From: Candidatus Sericytochromatia bacterium | GTDB lineage: Bacteria; Cyanobacteriota; Sericytochromatia; UBA7694; JACMQJ01 | Length of the DNA stretch: 64,000 nt | Reading direction: 5' to 3' | NCBI GenBank assembly: GCA_026004035.1 | Contig: BPII01000002.1 | Span: 124,001 to 188,000 of the forward strand | In this document: positions 1 through 9,107 of the stretch, piece after piece | Layout: each line of letters starts with the position of its first letter | How positions within the stretch are numbered: position 1 is the first letter of the stretch | The notes under the pieces: model-generated | The model's database searches: none | Seen by the model: the letters and a program-made list of their open reading frames with translations, nothing else | What the model was told of the DNA's origin: nothing | Translations under genes and position numbers: made by a program

Positions 1-2748
1 TGGATAATATGACCAAAATTCTAAATCTAAATGATTATATTCTTTTGCAATTTGATTTAAAATTTTAAAATATTTTGAATTATTATCTAATTTTTCACCA
101 AGCCAAGCTATAGCATCTTCTCTTATAAAAGAGCTAAAACCATAAGCCCATATTAAATGTTTCGGTAATTTATCAAAGTTTTTTTCCATTATATCCACTG
201 CTTCTTCCATATCTTTTACTAATTGTCTAAGTCTTCCTGTAGTAAGAAGACCATTTAATCTTCCAAAAAGCATAAGAGCTCTTACTAGAGTATTATTAAA
301 ACTAGTATTCTCTATTATTGGATTTGTAATTGAAAAAGCTTTTTCATTTTGTCCCATCATTGTATAACTTGAAGCTCTTATGCTTTCAAATTCAGCAGTT
401 GAATTAATATCAAATCCTTTTGATTTTAAATAATTTATTAAATTTTCTGAAGTATCAAGACATATTTTAGGTGCAATCATGTAACTTATCCAAGCTAATT
501 TTCTATAAGATTTTTCCAAAACTAATTCTTTAGAAACTTCTTGATCTATTTCTGAATTATTTAAGATTATTGATAAATATTCTTTTAAATTTTCTGTTGA
601 AATATTTTCTTCTTTTTCTAATAAATCATTTGCTTGTTTTATTAATTGTGATGCTTCCATTCTTACAGGAGAAGAAAAACCAGCTATAAATAAATATTTT
701 ATAGCTTTCTGAATATTTGTACTTTTACTATAATGATAAGCTAATTCACCAGCTACATTAACTAAATTATTTATATTTTCATTTTCTATAGTTTGAGCAA
801 CTTTTAAATGTAGTTCTTTTCGTAAATTTTCATCTAATCCATCATAAAGAGTTTCTCTAACTCTATCATGAGGAAATATATATTCATTTTCAAATTTATT
901 TAAAAATTGTCTTTCTATTAATTCATCTATTGCATTAAATATTTCTTCTTCTTCATAATTGCTTACAGCTTTAAATAATGAAAGTTTTAATTTTCTTCCA
1001 GCAACAGCAGCAAGTTTTATTAAATTTAAAGATTTTTCACTTAAAGTTTTAAGTCGTCTTGTTACAGTTGCTTCTATACTATTTGGTAATTCCCAATTTG
1101 TATAATCTGTTGGTATAAACCAAGTACCAAATCTTAATTGTAAAATATTTTCTTCTATAAGAAATCTCATTAATTCACTTATAAAAAAAGCGTTACCACC
1201 TGTTGCGTCTTTTATTTTTTCTACAAAATCTTTTTTTAAATCAATACTTCCAAGCATTGCTTTTATAAGCTCTTTTATATTTTCTAAAGTAAAAGGTTCT
1301 AGTTTTATTAAATTTGTTATTTCTTCGTCTATTGTCTGCCATAGTGGATGTCCTGCTTGAACTTCATCATCTCTAAATGTAGCAAGAAACATTATTCTTG
1401 ATTTCTTTAAGTCTCTTATACAAGTATTTAATAAATCAATACTTGCTTGATCTATCCAGTGTAAATCATCTATAAATATAACTATAGTTTCTCTGCTTGA
1501 TATACTAGATAACCAAGCTGTAATAGTATCAAAAAGTCTTAATTTTTCTGATATACCTTTAAGATTTGGTAGTGGTTCAAATCCTTTCTCCTTTAATTCA
1601 GGTATTATTTTTACTAAAATATTGCCGTATTTTTCTAACTCTTCTTTTGATGTTAAAGGTATTAATTGTTTTAGTGCATCAGCTATTGGTTTATATGCTG
1701 ACATACCTTGTTCAAAACAATGACCAGTTACAAAAGGAATCTCTGCTAATTGAACATGTAATTTAAACTCTTGAATAAGTCTTGATTTTCCAACACCAGC
1801 AGGAGCACCTATAAATACAGCTTTACTATACGATTTATTAACTTGATTTAAAGCATTTTCAAGTATCTTTAACTCATTATCTCTACCTATTATTAAACTA
1901 CTATTTAGATAACTTTTTTTTTGTTCTATATTTTCTATAGCTATTTCTTCATTTGTTAATTCAGATAAATCTTTTATTAATTCAGAACAATTTTGATATC
2001 TATCGGCTTGTTTCTTCTCTAAAAGTTTTAATATTATTTTTTCTAATTCTTCAGGTATATCAGGCTTTAAAACTCTTGGAGGAATAACAGGATTATTTAT
2101 ATGAGCTCTTATTACTTCTAAAATAGAATTACCTGTAAATGGTAATTTACCTGTTACCATTTCATAAGCAACCACACCAACAGAATATAAATCAGAGCTT
2201 TCATTTATAATCCCACATGTTGGTATTTCAGGAGGTAGATAATCAACTGTTCCTGTTATTTGACCACTACTCCTTATTCCAAGTTGCTTCATTAATCCAA
2301 AATCCATTAGTTTAACAGTTCCATCATCTCTTATTCTAATATTTTGAGGTTTTATATCACAATGAACTAATAATCTTGAATGTATAAAACTTAATGCTTG
2401 TGCTATTTGTATAAGAATTTTTATTATTTGATTATAATCTAAATTTTTTAACTCTGAAAGTTCTTTACCAGGGACCACTTCCATTGTCAAATATGGTGAT
2501 TTATCAGGCATTAATCCATAATCATAAACATTTACAGTATTAGGATGCTTAAGTTTATTCATTACTCTGAATTCTTGTTTAAACTGTAATAATGTATCTT
2601 GAGAATCAGCTATTTGTTTTGACAAAATTTTGAAAGCTACTATATTTTTATTTATAGTATCTTCAACTTGGTACACTACTCCCATACCACCTTCACCAAG
2701 TTTTTTTATTACTTTATATCTATTTGCTAAAATATTCTCTTGTAACAT
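1..2748 (-). CDS. Ser/Thr protein kinase fused to an AAA-like ATPase and helical-repeat tail (partial)
   Basis: The frame is open from an ATG at 2748 to the left edge (916 codons, no stop), so the 3' end is outside the window. Residues 1-270 are a Hanks-type kinase: glycine loop GEGGMGVVY (about 18-26), lysine in VAFK (K40), catalytic loop HCDIKPQN (129-136) and DFG (149-151), all intact. Next comes a signalling ATPase domain with Walker A GAPAGVGKS (about 314-322) and a Walker B region ending IFIDDLHW (about 423-430). The rest is helical, probably TPR-like. This layout matches the PknK/ATPase multidomain kinases, where the ATPase and helical regions are thought to sense or scaffold; the signal is unknown. 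No output domain is visible yet, but many relatives end in GAF, histidine-kinase or cyclase domains, which would lie beyond the edge. It stands alone on the minus strand, divergent from the porin. Confidence 0.9.
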   Translation of the reverse strand, partial: MLQENILANRYKVIKKLGEGGMGVVYQVEDTINKNIVAFKILSKQIADSQDTLLQFKQEFRVMNKLKHPNTVNVYDYGLMPDKSPYLTMEVVPGKELSELKNLDYNQIIKILIQIAQALSFIHSRLLVHCDIKPQNIRIRDDGTVKLMDFGLMKQLGIRSSGQITGTVDYLPPEIPTCGIINESSDLYSVGVVAYEMVTGKLPFTGNSILEVIRAHINNPVIPPRVLKPDIPEELEKIILKLLEKKQADRYQNCSELIKDLSELTNEEIAIENIEQKKSYLNSSLIIGRDNELKILENALNQVNKSYSKAVFIGAPAGVGKSRLIQEFKLHVQLAEIPFVTGHCFEQGMSAYKPIADALKQLIPLTSKEELEKYGNILVKIIPELKEKGFEPLPNLKGISEKLRLFDTITAWLSSISSRETIVIFIDDLHWIDQASIDLLNTCIRDLKKSRIMFLATFRDDEVQAGHPLWQTIDEEITNLIKLEPFTLENIKELIKAMLGSIDLKKDFVEKIKDATGGNAFFISELMRFLIEENILQLRFGTWFIPTDYTNWELPNSIEATVTRRLKTLSEKSLNLIKLAAVAGRKLKLSLFKAVSNYEEEEIFNAIDELIERQFLNKFENEYIFPHDRVRETLYDGLDENLRKELHLKVAQTIENENINNLVNVAGELAYHYSKSTNIQKAIKYLFIAGFSSPVRMEASQLIKQANDLLEKEENISTENLKEYLSIILNNSEIDQEVSKELVLEKSYRKLAWISYMIAPKICLDTSENLINYLKSKGFDINSTAEFESIRASSYTMMGQNEKAFSITNPIIENTSFNNTLVRALMLFGRLNGLLTTGRLRQLVKDMEEAVDIMEKNFDKLPKHLIWAYGFSSFIREDAIAWLGEKLDNNSKYFKILNQIAKEYNHLDLEFWSYYP

Positions 2749-2807
2749 AATAAATATTTTAACTTAAGAGTTATAAAAATTTTTCTTTTTGAAGAATATT
2801 TCATATA

Positions 2808-2945
2808 GACACTGGGCTAATGTTTTTTTGATAAGCTTAAAATCCATTAATAGTAATCATTTTGAAGATTTATATTAAAATATACTTTAAATTCTGTATT
2901 TATAAGCTTTTGAAGTAATTTTTTTCTATAACTTAATCCCAGTGT
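2808..2945 (+). repeat. MITE family 1, copy 1 (complete)
   Basis: A 138-bp non-coding element starting GACACTGGGCTAATG and ending TTAATCCCAGTGT, so its ends are imperfect inverted repeats (ACACTGGG... on both strands). Near-identical copies lie at 35489-35628, 35629-35751, 39351-39480 and 53560-53699. The right end matches the surviving end of the dead IS1-like element at 48046. It fills part of the 467-bp gap 2749-3215, which also holds repeat family 2 and an FNR-type box. Confidence 0.85.
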
Positions 2946-3040
2946 ATAAAATTGGTTTACACTTTTTTAATTTCTATAAAGCTTTACTATTCAATATTTT
3001 AGTTCTTGAAAACATGCAAACTTCAGAAGTTTGAGTATAA
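2946..3040 (-). repeat. Repeat family 2, copy A
   Basis: Read on the minus strand this is TATACTCAAACTTCTGAAG... followed by a stretch ending CCAATTTTATAC. It matches 24298-24400 over about 95 bases with few differences. It contains the odd palindrome CAAACTTC-N-GAAGTTTG (3017-3033). It directly abuts MITE copy 1, and its outer end is shorter than in copy B, as if the MITE inserted into it or next to it. Confidence 0.75.
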
Positions 3041-3116
3041 AATTTAAATCTTATTAAATTTATCAACTAATTAGAAAACCATTACCTAAAAATATTAATT
3101 AAAATCAATAAAAAAA

Positions 3117-3130
3117 TTGATATAAATCAA
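3117..3130. promoter_or_regulatory. FNR/DNR-type operator
   Basis: TTGATATAAATCAA is an exact TTGAT-N4-ATCAA palindrome, the consensus of FNR-family regulators. It lies 86 bases before the porin ATG, at a usual activator distance. A further ATCAAT half site lies just upstream. It suggests that the porin and the molybdenum-cofactor genes behind it respond to low oxygen or nitrogen oxides. No complete FNR-type regulator with a DNA-binding domain is in the window. Confidence 0.6.
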
Positions 3131-3215
3131 TCTATTATTTATGAAAACTCATTAATTTAAAACTTATTCTATAAGATAATTATAAGTAGTTTAAAAAATT
3201 ATGTGAGGTAAAAAT

Positions 3216-4493
3216 ATGAAGAAAAAACTATTATATGGCGCTATTTCTAGTTTTTTTATTTTAAGTAATACATATGCTTTTGCAGAGGATGAATCTATAA
3301 AAATAAATGGAAATATTCTATTAAGAAGTGAATTTGATGCAAGAGATTTTAATAATAATACAAGTTCATTATTTTTTACATCTATGAGAACTTCTTTATC
3401 AGCTGAAAAAGAATTTTTTGATAAAGTAAAGTTTTTTGTTCAAATAAGAGATTCAAGAATTATGGGACAAGAAAAAGATACATTATCAAATAGTGCTAAT
3501 ATAGATTTACATCAAGGTTATATTGAATTTAAAAATATATTTTTTGACGGATTTTCAGCAAAAATTGGTAGGTTTGAAAATAATTTTGGGACACAAAGAT
3601 TTATAGGAGCTGTTGACTGGCACTATATTGCAAGATCTTTTGATGGTGCAAGATTAAGCTATTCTAATAAAGATCTATTAAATTTAAAAATAGATGCTTT
3701 TAGTTTTATGCATAATACTAATACACCTTATATTGGTAATGCTAATCCAAAAATTTATAAAGATACTAATCCTTTAAATTATGATTTACATGGTTTGTGG
3801 GCAAATTTTGAGTTTAATGAACATGCTAAATTAGATTTATTTACAATATATCAAAGAGATTCAAGACAGACTAACCCTAACATAAGTGATTTAAATTTAT
3901 TAACCTTAGGTTTAAATTATAAAGGAAATTACGGCAATTTTTCTTCCTTAGTTGAATGTGCTTATCAATCTGGTAATACAAAAAATTTATCTACTAATGC
4001 ATATCTTTTATCAGCACAAGGCTTTTATAACATATTTGATTTTAAGTTTGGTATTGGTGCGGATATATTATCAGGTAATAATCCCAATAGTAAAAATACA
4101 TTCAACGTTTTTACAGTTCCTTTTGGAACTAATCATTTATTCTATGGATTTATGGATTATTTTATAAATATTCCAGCTAACACTATGAATTTAGGATTAA
4201 ACGACTATTATTTTACATCTTTATGGAAACCAACATTTTTACCTGTTAATTTTGGATTAAATACACACTATTTTACTTCAAATCAGCTTTCTAATGATAA
4301 TAAAATCAATTTTGGACAAGAGATAGATTTTACAATAAACTATCCTTTTACAATGAATAATTTTAAAAACAGTATTACTTTTGGTACAAGTGTATTTAAT
4401 CCAGGTGAATTAATGCGAAAAGATGAAATGTTTGGAAATAATGTAAACTCTCCTGGTGTTTGGAGTTATCTTATGTTAGTATCTAATTTTTAG
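3216..4493 (+). CDS. Outer-membrane porin, alginate-export family
   Basis: A 425-residue protein with a clear Sec signal peptide (cleavage after AFA, residue 23) and a C-terminal phenylalanine (MLVSNF), typical of beta-barrel proteins. The body alternates aromatic and polar residues. The block LHQGYIEFKN, IGRFENNFGTQRF, and a tryptophan then FDGARL is the signature of the alginate_exp barrel family. Substrates of that family vary, so no substrate is claimed. The start has a fair ribosome site (GAGGT, 9 bases upstream). The moeA start lies 7 bases after the stop, so it is probably the first gene of the molybdenum-cofactor operon. This suggests an anion or nitrogen-compound porin for the same pathway, though that is inference from position and from the FNR-type box upstream. 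Confidence 0.85.
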   Translation: MKKKLLYGAISSFFILSNTYAFAEDESIKINGNILLRSEFDARDFNNNTSSLFFTSMRTSLSAEKEFFDKVKFFVQIRDSRIMGQEKDTLSNSANIDLHQGYIEFKNIFFDGFSAKIGRFENNFGTQRFIGAVDWHYIARSFDGARLSYSNKDLLNLKIDAFSFMHNTNTPYIGNANPKIYKDTNPLNYDLHGLWANFEFNEHAKLDLFTIYQRDSRQTNPNISDLNLLTLGLNYKGNYGNFSSLVECAYQSGNTKNLSTNAYLLSAQGFYNIFDFKFGIGADILSGNNPNSKNTFNVFTVPFGTNHLFYGFMDYFINIPANTMNLGLNDYYFTSLWKPTFLPVNFGLNTHYFTSNQLSNDNKINFGQEIDFTINYPFTMNNFKNSITFGTSVFNPGELMRKDEMFGNNVNSPGVWSYLMLVSNF

Positions 4494-4500
4494 GTAAATT

Positions 4501-5709
4501 ATGGTTAGTGTAGATGAAGCTGAAAAAATAATTCTTGATTCAATCATAAATACTGATTTAGTAGAAGATATATCTTTAGTCAATTGTTACAATAGAGTAT
4601 TAGCAGAAGATATTAAAGCAGATAGAGAACAGCCCCCATTTGATAGAGTAGCTATGGATGGTATAGCTATTCCTTATAAATTGTTTGAAAAAGGATTAAG
4701 AAAATTTAGAATACAAAAAAATATTCAAAGAGCTGGTATCCCTTCATATACGTTAGAAGATAACTTTGATTGTATAGAAGTTATGACTGGTGCAAAAATG
4801 CCAAATAATACTGACACAGTAATAAAATATGAAGATTTAATCATTGAGAACAACGTAGCATATTTGAAAGGAAATATTAAAGTTGATTACAAACAAAATA
4901 TTCATTTTAAAGGTAGTGATTATTCGAAAAATCAAATCTTGCTACAAAAAGGAGTTAAGATTGGTCCTATACAAACTTCAATTATTGCAAGTATAGGTAA
5001 ATCAAAAGTAAAAGTATTTAAAATACCTAATATAGCTATAATAGCTACTGGTGATGAATTAGTTGATATAGATAAAGAACCTCTTGATTATCAAATAAGA
5101 ATGTCAAATGCTTATGCTATTCAATGTGGATTAGTAAATAATAATTTTATAAATTCTCAAATTTTTCATTTAAATGATGATAAAGATATACTTTTAAATA
5201 AGATGAGAGATATTTTAAATAATTTTGACTTTTTGATAATGAGTGGAGGAGTTTCTGTAGGTAAATTTGATTTTATTCCTGAAATACTTAAGACATTAGA
5301 AGTTAAAGAATTTTTTCATAAGGTTAAACAAAAACCAGGGAAACCTTTATTTTTTGGAAAAAGTAAAAATAATGTTCCAATATTTGGCTTACCAGGAAAT
5401 CCTATTTCAACAATAGTTTGTTTTTATAGATATGTAATTCCTTGTTTATATAAAATTTGTAATAAAAAATATTTTCAAAAATATGTAACAATTTACCACG
5501 ATTTTAATTTGAAAAATCAACTTACAAATTTTTTACCTGTGAAAACATTTTATGATGATAATTATAATTTTAGTGCAAGTGTCATAAAAACAAATGGTTC
5601 AGGTGATTACTATTCAGCTTTTGAAAGTAACGGATTTATTGAAATAAAAGAAAATACTAATTTTGTAAAAGCTGGAACTATTTTAAAATATTTTGAATGG
5701 AATATTTAA
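4501..5709 (+). CDS. moeA: Molybdopterin molybdenumtransferase MoeA
   Basis: MoeA inserts molybdate into adenylylated molybdopterin, the last general step of molybdenum-cofactor synthesis in the cytoplasm. The 402-residue protein has the family length and motifs: QPPFDRVAMDG (residues 44-54), SGGVSVGKFDF near 248 and GLPGNP near 296, with domains I-IV in the usual order. It follows the porin by 7 bases and is followed by moaA, whose ATG begins 1 base after the MoeA stop. No mogA/moaB-type adenylyltransferase gene is seen here, so that step must be encoded elsewhere. Confidence 0.96.
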   Translation: MVSVDEAEKIILDSIINTDLVEDISLVNCYNRVLAEDIKADREQPPFDRVAMDGIAIPYKLFEKGLRKFRIQKNIQRAGIPSYTLEDNFDCIEVMTGAKMPNNTDTVIKYEDLIIENNVAYLKGNIKVDYKQNIHFKGSDYSKNQILLQKGVKIGPIQTSIIASIGKSKVKVFKIPNIAIIATGDELVDIDKEPLDYQIRMSNAYAIQCGLVNNNFINSQIFHLNDDKDILLNKMRDILNNFDFLIMSGGVSVGKFDFIPEILKTLEVKEFFHKVKQKPGKPLFFGKSKNNVPIFGLPGNPISTIVCFYRYVIPCLYKICNKKYFQKYVTIYHDFNLKNQLTNFLPVKTFYDDNYNFSASVIKTNGSGDYYSAFESNGFIEIKENTNFVKAGTILKYFEWNI

Positions 5710-5710
5710 T

Positions 5711-6679
5711 ATGAACACAGAAGTAAGGGTAAAAGAAAATAAACTTATTGATTCATATCAAAGATTAATACATAAACTTAGAGTTCAACTTACAGATGCA
5801 TGTAATTTTAGATGTTTTTACTGTATGCCTTTAGATATGAAATTTAAACCTCATTCAGAATTATTGACATCTGAAGAAATATACCAAATATGTTTTATTT
5901 TAAATCAAGACTTTGGAATTGATGAATTAAGAATTACAGGTGGAGAACCTACAATAAGACCAGAGTTTGAAGAAATAGTTTATAAGCTTTCTTCTTTAAA
6001 TCTTTCAAAATTAGGCTTGACTACAAATGGTTTTATACTTGATAAAAAACTAGATTTTCTTAAAACAACAGAATGTAAAAACATAAATATTAGTTTAGAT
6101 AGTTTAAATGAAGAAACTTTCAATTATATCACTAGAAGTAAGTATTTTAAAAATACTCTTAAAAGTATTTTAAAAGCAAAAGAATTGGGTTTCAATATTA
6201 AAATAAATACTGTTATGTTAAAAGGTATTAATGACAATGAAGTAGAAGAATTTATTAATTTTTCAGCAAAATATGATATAGAAGTAAGATTTTTAGAACT
6301 TATGAAAATAGGAGAAGCATATTATAATAACGATAAATTATTTATATCAGCTAAAGAATATATTGACAAGATAAAAAAGAAACATAATTTACATCCCATA
6401 AAAGTAGAAATTGATTCTACATCTTTTAAATATAGATTAGAAAATGGAGCTAAAATAGGATTTATAGCATCTGAATCAATGCCTTTTTGTAACTCTTGCT
6501 CAAGACTTAGATTAAGTGCTACTGGAAAGCTTAGATCTTGTCTTATGTCTAATAATGGAATAAATTTAAAAAATTTACAAAAAGAACAATATAGGGAAGT
6601 TTTATATTCTGTTATATCAATGAAACCATATACAAGAATTCATCACATAGAAGAAAATATGAATCAAATAGGAGGCTAA
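5711..6679 (+). CDS. moaA: GTP 3',8-cyclase MoaA (radical SAM)
   Basis: MoaA converts GTP to 3',8-cyclo-dihydro-GTP, the first step of molybdopterin synthesis. The radical-SAM cluster motif CNFRCFYC is near residues 30-37, with GGEPTIRP after it. The C-terminal second cluster motif CNSCSRLRLSATGKLRSC is present, and the protein ends in the GG tail needed for activity. The ATG at 5711 is preferred: it follows the moeA stop at once and gives the usual N-terminus. An in-frame start at 5693 would overlap moeA by 17 bases. The stop abuts the moaC ATG, which indicates tight translational coupling. Confidence 0.97.
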   Translation: MNTEVRVKENKLIDSYQRLIHKLRVQLTDACNFRCFYCMPLDMKFKPHSELLTSEEIYQICFILNQDFGIDELRITGGEPTIRPEFEEIVYKLSSLNLSKLGLTTNGFILDKKLDFLKTTECKNINISLDSLNEETFNYITRSKYFKNTLKSILKAKELGFNIKINTVMLKGINDNEVEEFINFSAKYDIEVRFLELMKIGEAYYNNDKLFISAKEYIDKIKKKHNLHPIKVEIDSTSFKYRLENGAKIGFIASESMPFCNSCSRLRLSATGKLRSCLMSNNGINLKNLQKEQYREVLYSVISMKPYTRIHHIEENMNQIGG

Positions 6680-7153
6680 ATGTTAAGTCATATTGATGAT
6701 AACAATAATCCTACAATGGTTGATGTAGGATATAAAGAAATTACAAAAAGAACAGCAAAAGCAAAAGCTACGATTATTCTTAATCAAGAACTAATTAATA
6801 TGTTTGATGGTAATGATATAAAGAGTAAAAAAGGACCAGTTTTTCAAACAGCTATAATAGCAGGTATTATGGCAGTAAAAAAAACTTATGAATTAATACC
6901 AATGTGTCATCCTATAGGATTAGATAATTGTAGAATAAATGTTAATCTTGATAAAGAAAACATGATAGCAAATATAGAATGCTTTGTTTCTGTACATGCA
7001 AAGACAGGTATTGAAATGGAAGCTCTAACAGGAGTAAGTATAGCTGCATTAACAATATATGACATGTGCAAAGCTATATCACATGATTTAATAATAAAAG
7101 AAATAAAGCTAATTGAAAAAACTGGAGGAAAAAGTGATTTTAAAAGAGAATAA
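6680..7153 (+). CDS. moaC: Cyclic pyranopterin monophosphate synthase MoaC
   Basis: MoaC rearranges the MoaA product to cyclic pyranopterin monophosphate. The 157-residue protein has the family motifs MCHPIGLDNC and KTGIEMEALTGVSIAALT, and DMCKA near the C-terminus. Start and stop are tightly packed: ATG directly follows the moaA stop, and the next gene begins inside its last codons. A ribosome site for that downstream gene (GGAGG, 7124-7128) lies within the moaC coding sequence. Confidence 0.97.
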   Translation: MLSHIDDNNNPTMVDVGYKEITKRTAKAKATIILNQELINMFDGNDIKSKKGPVFQTAIIAGIMAVKKTYELIPMCHPIGLDNCRINVNLDKENMIANIECFVSVHAKTGIEMEALTGVSIAALTIYDMCKAISHDLIIKEIKLIEKTGGKSDFKRE

Positions 7154-8228
7154 TAACTATTTATTTAACAATTATGAAATATTTTTCTGTGGTTTTTCAG
7201 GTTCTGGTAAAACAACTTTAATAAGTAAATTGACAAAATATTTCTCAAAAATTTATTCTGTTGGATATATAAAACATGACGCACATAAATTTTCTATTGA
7301 TTATGAAAATAAAGATACTCATATTATTTATAATTCTGGTGCTAACAAAGTTTTTATAAATGATAATACTCATTTTGCATTTATTGAAAAAAGTAATTAT
7401 AATCAAAGTTTAATTAAAAGTATTTTTAATGATTGTGATTTTGTTTTTGTTGAAGGATATAAGTATTTAGATAATCCAAAAGTTTTAATTATTGATGAAA
7501 ATAAAAAAATATTAGAAGAATATAATAGTGGAAAAATAAATAATGTTTTATGTTTTGTAGGAGAAGATAGCTATTTAGATTTAGATAAACCTTATTTTAA
7601 TAGAAATGATATTACAAGTATAAGCAATTTTATACTAAATTATTTTAATAGTTTAAATAAAAAAGTTAATCTTTATGGTCTAGTTTTAGCTGGTGGTAAA
7701 AGCACTCGTATGGGTAGAGATAAAGCTGAATTGGAATACTATGGTAAGAAACAGGTAGAATATACTTGTGATTTACTATATAATTATTGTAATAAAGTGT
7801 TTATTTCAACTCGAGATAAAGTTTATTCATCAAGATATGAAAGTATATTTGATACTTTTTTAAATATAGGTCCAATAGGTGGTATATTATCAGCTCAAAC
7901 ATTAATCAATAATACAGCTTTTTTTGTTATAGCTTGTGATATGCCATATATAAATAGTGAAACAATAGAAAAATTAATAATGAATAGAGACTATTTTAAA
8001 TTTTCTACTTGTTATATAAATCAAGAAAATAATTTACCTGAACCATTATGTGCAATTTATGAGCCCAAAAGTAAATATGCTTTAATGAGTTTTATAGCTG
8101 AAGGTTTCTCGTGTCCTAGAAAATTTTTAATTAAATATAACTCTAAGAAAATTCTTCCAAATAATCCTATTGAAATGAGTAATATAAACTATATTGAAGA
8201 ATATAATGAAATAAAGGGTAGAATATGA
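7134..8228 (+). CDS. MobB-MobA fusion: molybdopterin-guanine dinucleotide synthesis
   Basis: A two-domain protein. Residues 1-160 are MobB-like, a GTP-binding adaptor with P-loop GFSGSGKTT. Residues 175-364 are MobA, the guanylyltransferase that makes the dinucleotide cofactor, with LAGGKSTRMGRDKAEL and later ACDMPY. The GTG start at 7134 is chosen because GGAGG sits 5 bases upstream; a TTG at 7113 would lack this. It overlaps moaC by 20 bases and the moaD ATG by 4 (ATGA). The MobB-first order implies one polypeptide handles both jobs, so the organism's molybdoenzymes probably use the guanine dinucleotide form (DMSO-reductase family, such as nitrate reductase). Confidence 0.93.
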   Translation: MILKENNNYLFNNYEIFFCGFSGSGKTTLISKLTKYFSKIYSVGYIKHDAHKFSIDYENKDTHIIYNSGANKVFINDNTHFAFIEKSNYNQSLIKSIFNDCDFVFVEGYKYLDNPKVLIIDENKKILEEYNSGKINNVLCFVGEDSYLDLDKPYFNRNDITSISNFILNYFNSLNKKVNLYGLVLAGGKSTRMGRDKAELEYYGKKQVEYTCDLLYNYCNKVFISTRDKVYSSRYESIFDTFLNIGPIGGILSAQTLINNTAFFVIACDMPYINSETIEKLIMNRDYFKFSTCYINQENNLPEPLCAIYEPKSKYALMSFIAEGFSCPRKFLIKYNSKKILPNNPIEMSNINYIEEYNEIKGRI

Positions 8229-8467
8229 AGAAAATAACTTTAAAATATTTTGCTAAACTAAAAGATGATATAGGAAAAAGTTCTGAAACATTGGAAATAG
8301 AAGCAAAAACTTTATCAGATGTTTATGACTTTATATCAAATAAATATTCCCTGTCATTATCAAAAGAATTTTTAAAAGTAGCCTTAAATGATGAATTTTC
8401 TGACTGGGATACAGAAATTGAAGATAGTGATACAATAGTGTTTATCCCACCTGTTGCTGGAGGTTAA
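8225..8467 (+). CDS. moaD: Molybdopterin synthase small subunit MoaD
   Basis: An 80-residue ubiquitin-fold protein ending PPVAGG. The terminal GG is the site that is adenylylated and thiocarboxylated to carry the sulfur that MoaE puts into molybdopterin. It starts within the mobBA stop (ATGA overlap). The codons for the terminal GG double as the ribosome site GGAGG for moaE. Confidence 0.94.
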   Translation: MKKITLKYFAKLKDDIGKSSETLEIEAKTLSDVYDFISNKYSLSLSKEFLKVALNDEFSDWDTEIEDSDTIVFIPPVAGG

Positions 8468-8468
8468 T

Positions 8469-8897
8469 ATGTTTTACTTTTCTTATGAAAAAATAAATCC
8501 AATTGAATTAAGAAATAAATTAATTAATAAATCAGCAGGTGCTTTTGTTTGTTTTGAAGGGTGGGTAAGAGATAATAATGAAGGTAAAGAAGTGATAGCT
8601 CTTGATTATGAAGCTTATGAAGAATTAGCTTTAAATGAAGCAAAAAAAATAATAAATGAAGCAAAAGAAAGATTCAAAGTATTTGATATTATATCAGTTC
8701 ATAGAATAGGAAGCTTGAAATTAGAAGATATTGCTGTATGGGTAGGTGTAAATTCAAGACATAGAAAAGATTCTTTTTTAGCTTGTGAATATATTATAAA
8801 TCAGATAAAAGTAAGACTACCTATATGGAAAAAAGAATATTATATTAATGGTGATAGTGGATGGGTTAATTGTGAAAATTGTCATAAAATTCATTAA
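8469..8897 (+). CDS. moaE: Molybdopterin synthase large subunit MoaE
   Basis: MoaE pairs with MoaD to sulfurate cyclic pyranopterin monophosphate. The 142-residue protein has the family core GAFVCFEGWVRDNNEGKEV near residues 25-43, HRIG and the RHRKDSF active-site region, and a KEYYINGDSGWV end. ATG at 8469 is chosen because GGAGG at 8459-8463 lies 5 bases before it; an in-frame TTG at 8454 lies inside moaD. It is the last gene of the operon. Confidence 0.96.
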   Translation: MFYFSYEKINPIELRNKLINKSAGAFVCFEGWVRDNNEGKEVIALDYEAYEELALNEAKKIINEAKERFKVFDIISVHRIGSLKLEDIAVWVGVNSRHRKDSFLACEYIINQIKVRLPIWKKEYYINGDSGWVNCENCHKIH

Positions 8898-9031
8898 AAC
8901 TCTTGTACTTAAATTAATAAAGAAATTAAATTAAAAATAAAACATATAGATTTTTAAAACAAATATTAAAACAAATATTAAATAAAGTTAAACTACACTA
9001 TTAGTAGCTATTATAAATTTTTACTGATAAA

Positions 9032-9040
9032 TGATATAAT
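9032..9040 (+). promoter_or_regulatory. Extended -10 promoter (TGATATAAT)
   Basis: TGATATAAT is a textbook extended -10 element with no strong -35. It ends 67 bases before the 9108 start, leaving a leader that holds the hairpin at 9061-9088. The same TGaTATa(a/c)T motif precedes several other genes here. Confidence 0.6.
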
Positions 9041-9060
9041 GTTTTAGTTATTTTATTTTT

Positions 9061-9088
9061 TTTTGTTAGCTAAAAACAACTAACAAAA
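9061..9088 (+). terminator. Leader hairpin, attenuator-like
   Basis: TTTTGTTAG, a 10-base loop, then CTAACAAAA make a perfect 9-bp stem in the untranslated leader, followed after a few bases by TTTTTT (9093-9098). It lies between the promoter and the ribosome site GGAGG (9099-9103). It could end transcription early or mask translation; alternatively it is just a structured leader. Confidence 0.4.
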
Positions 9089-9107
9089 TAAATTTTTTGG
9101 AGGAAAT

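Noticed and set aside
1566..1766. 66-codon plus-strand frame
   Set aside because: It lies wholly inside the kinase/ATPase gene on the other strand and has no ribosome site; a shadow frame.
2749..3215. Small coding frame in the gap before the porin
   Set aside because: Only short frames without ribosome sites; the gap is filled by two repeats and a regulatory site.
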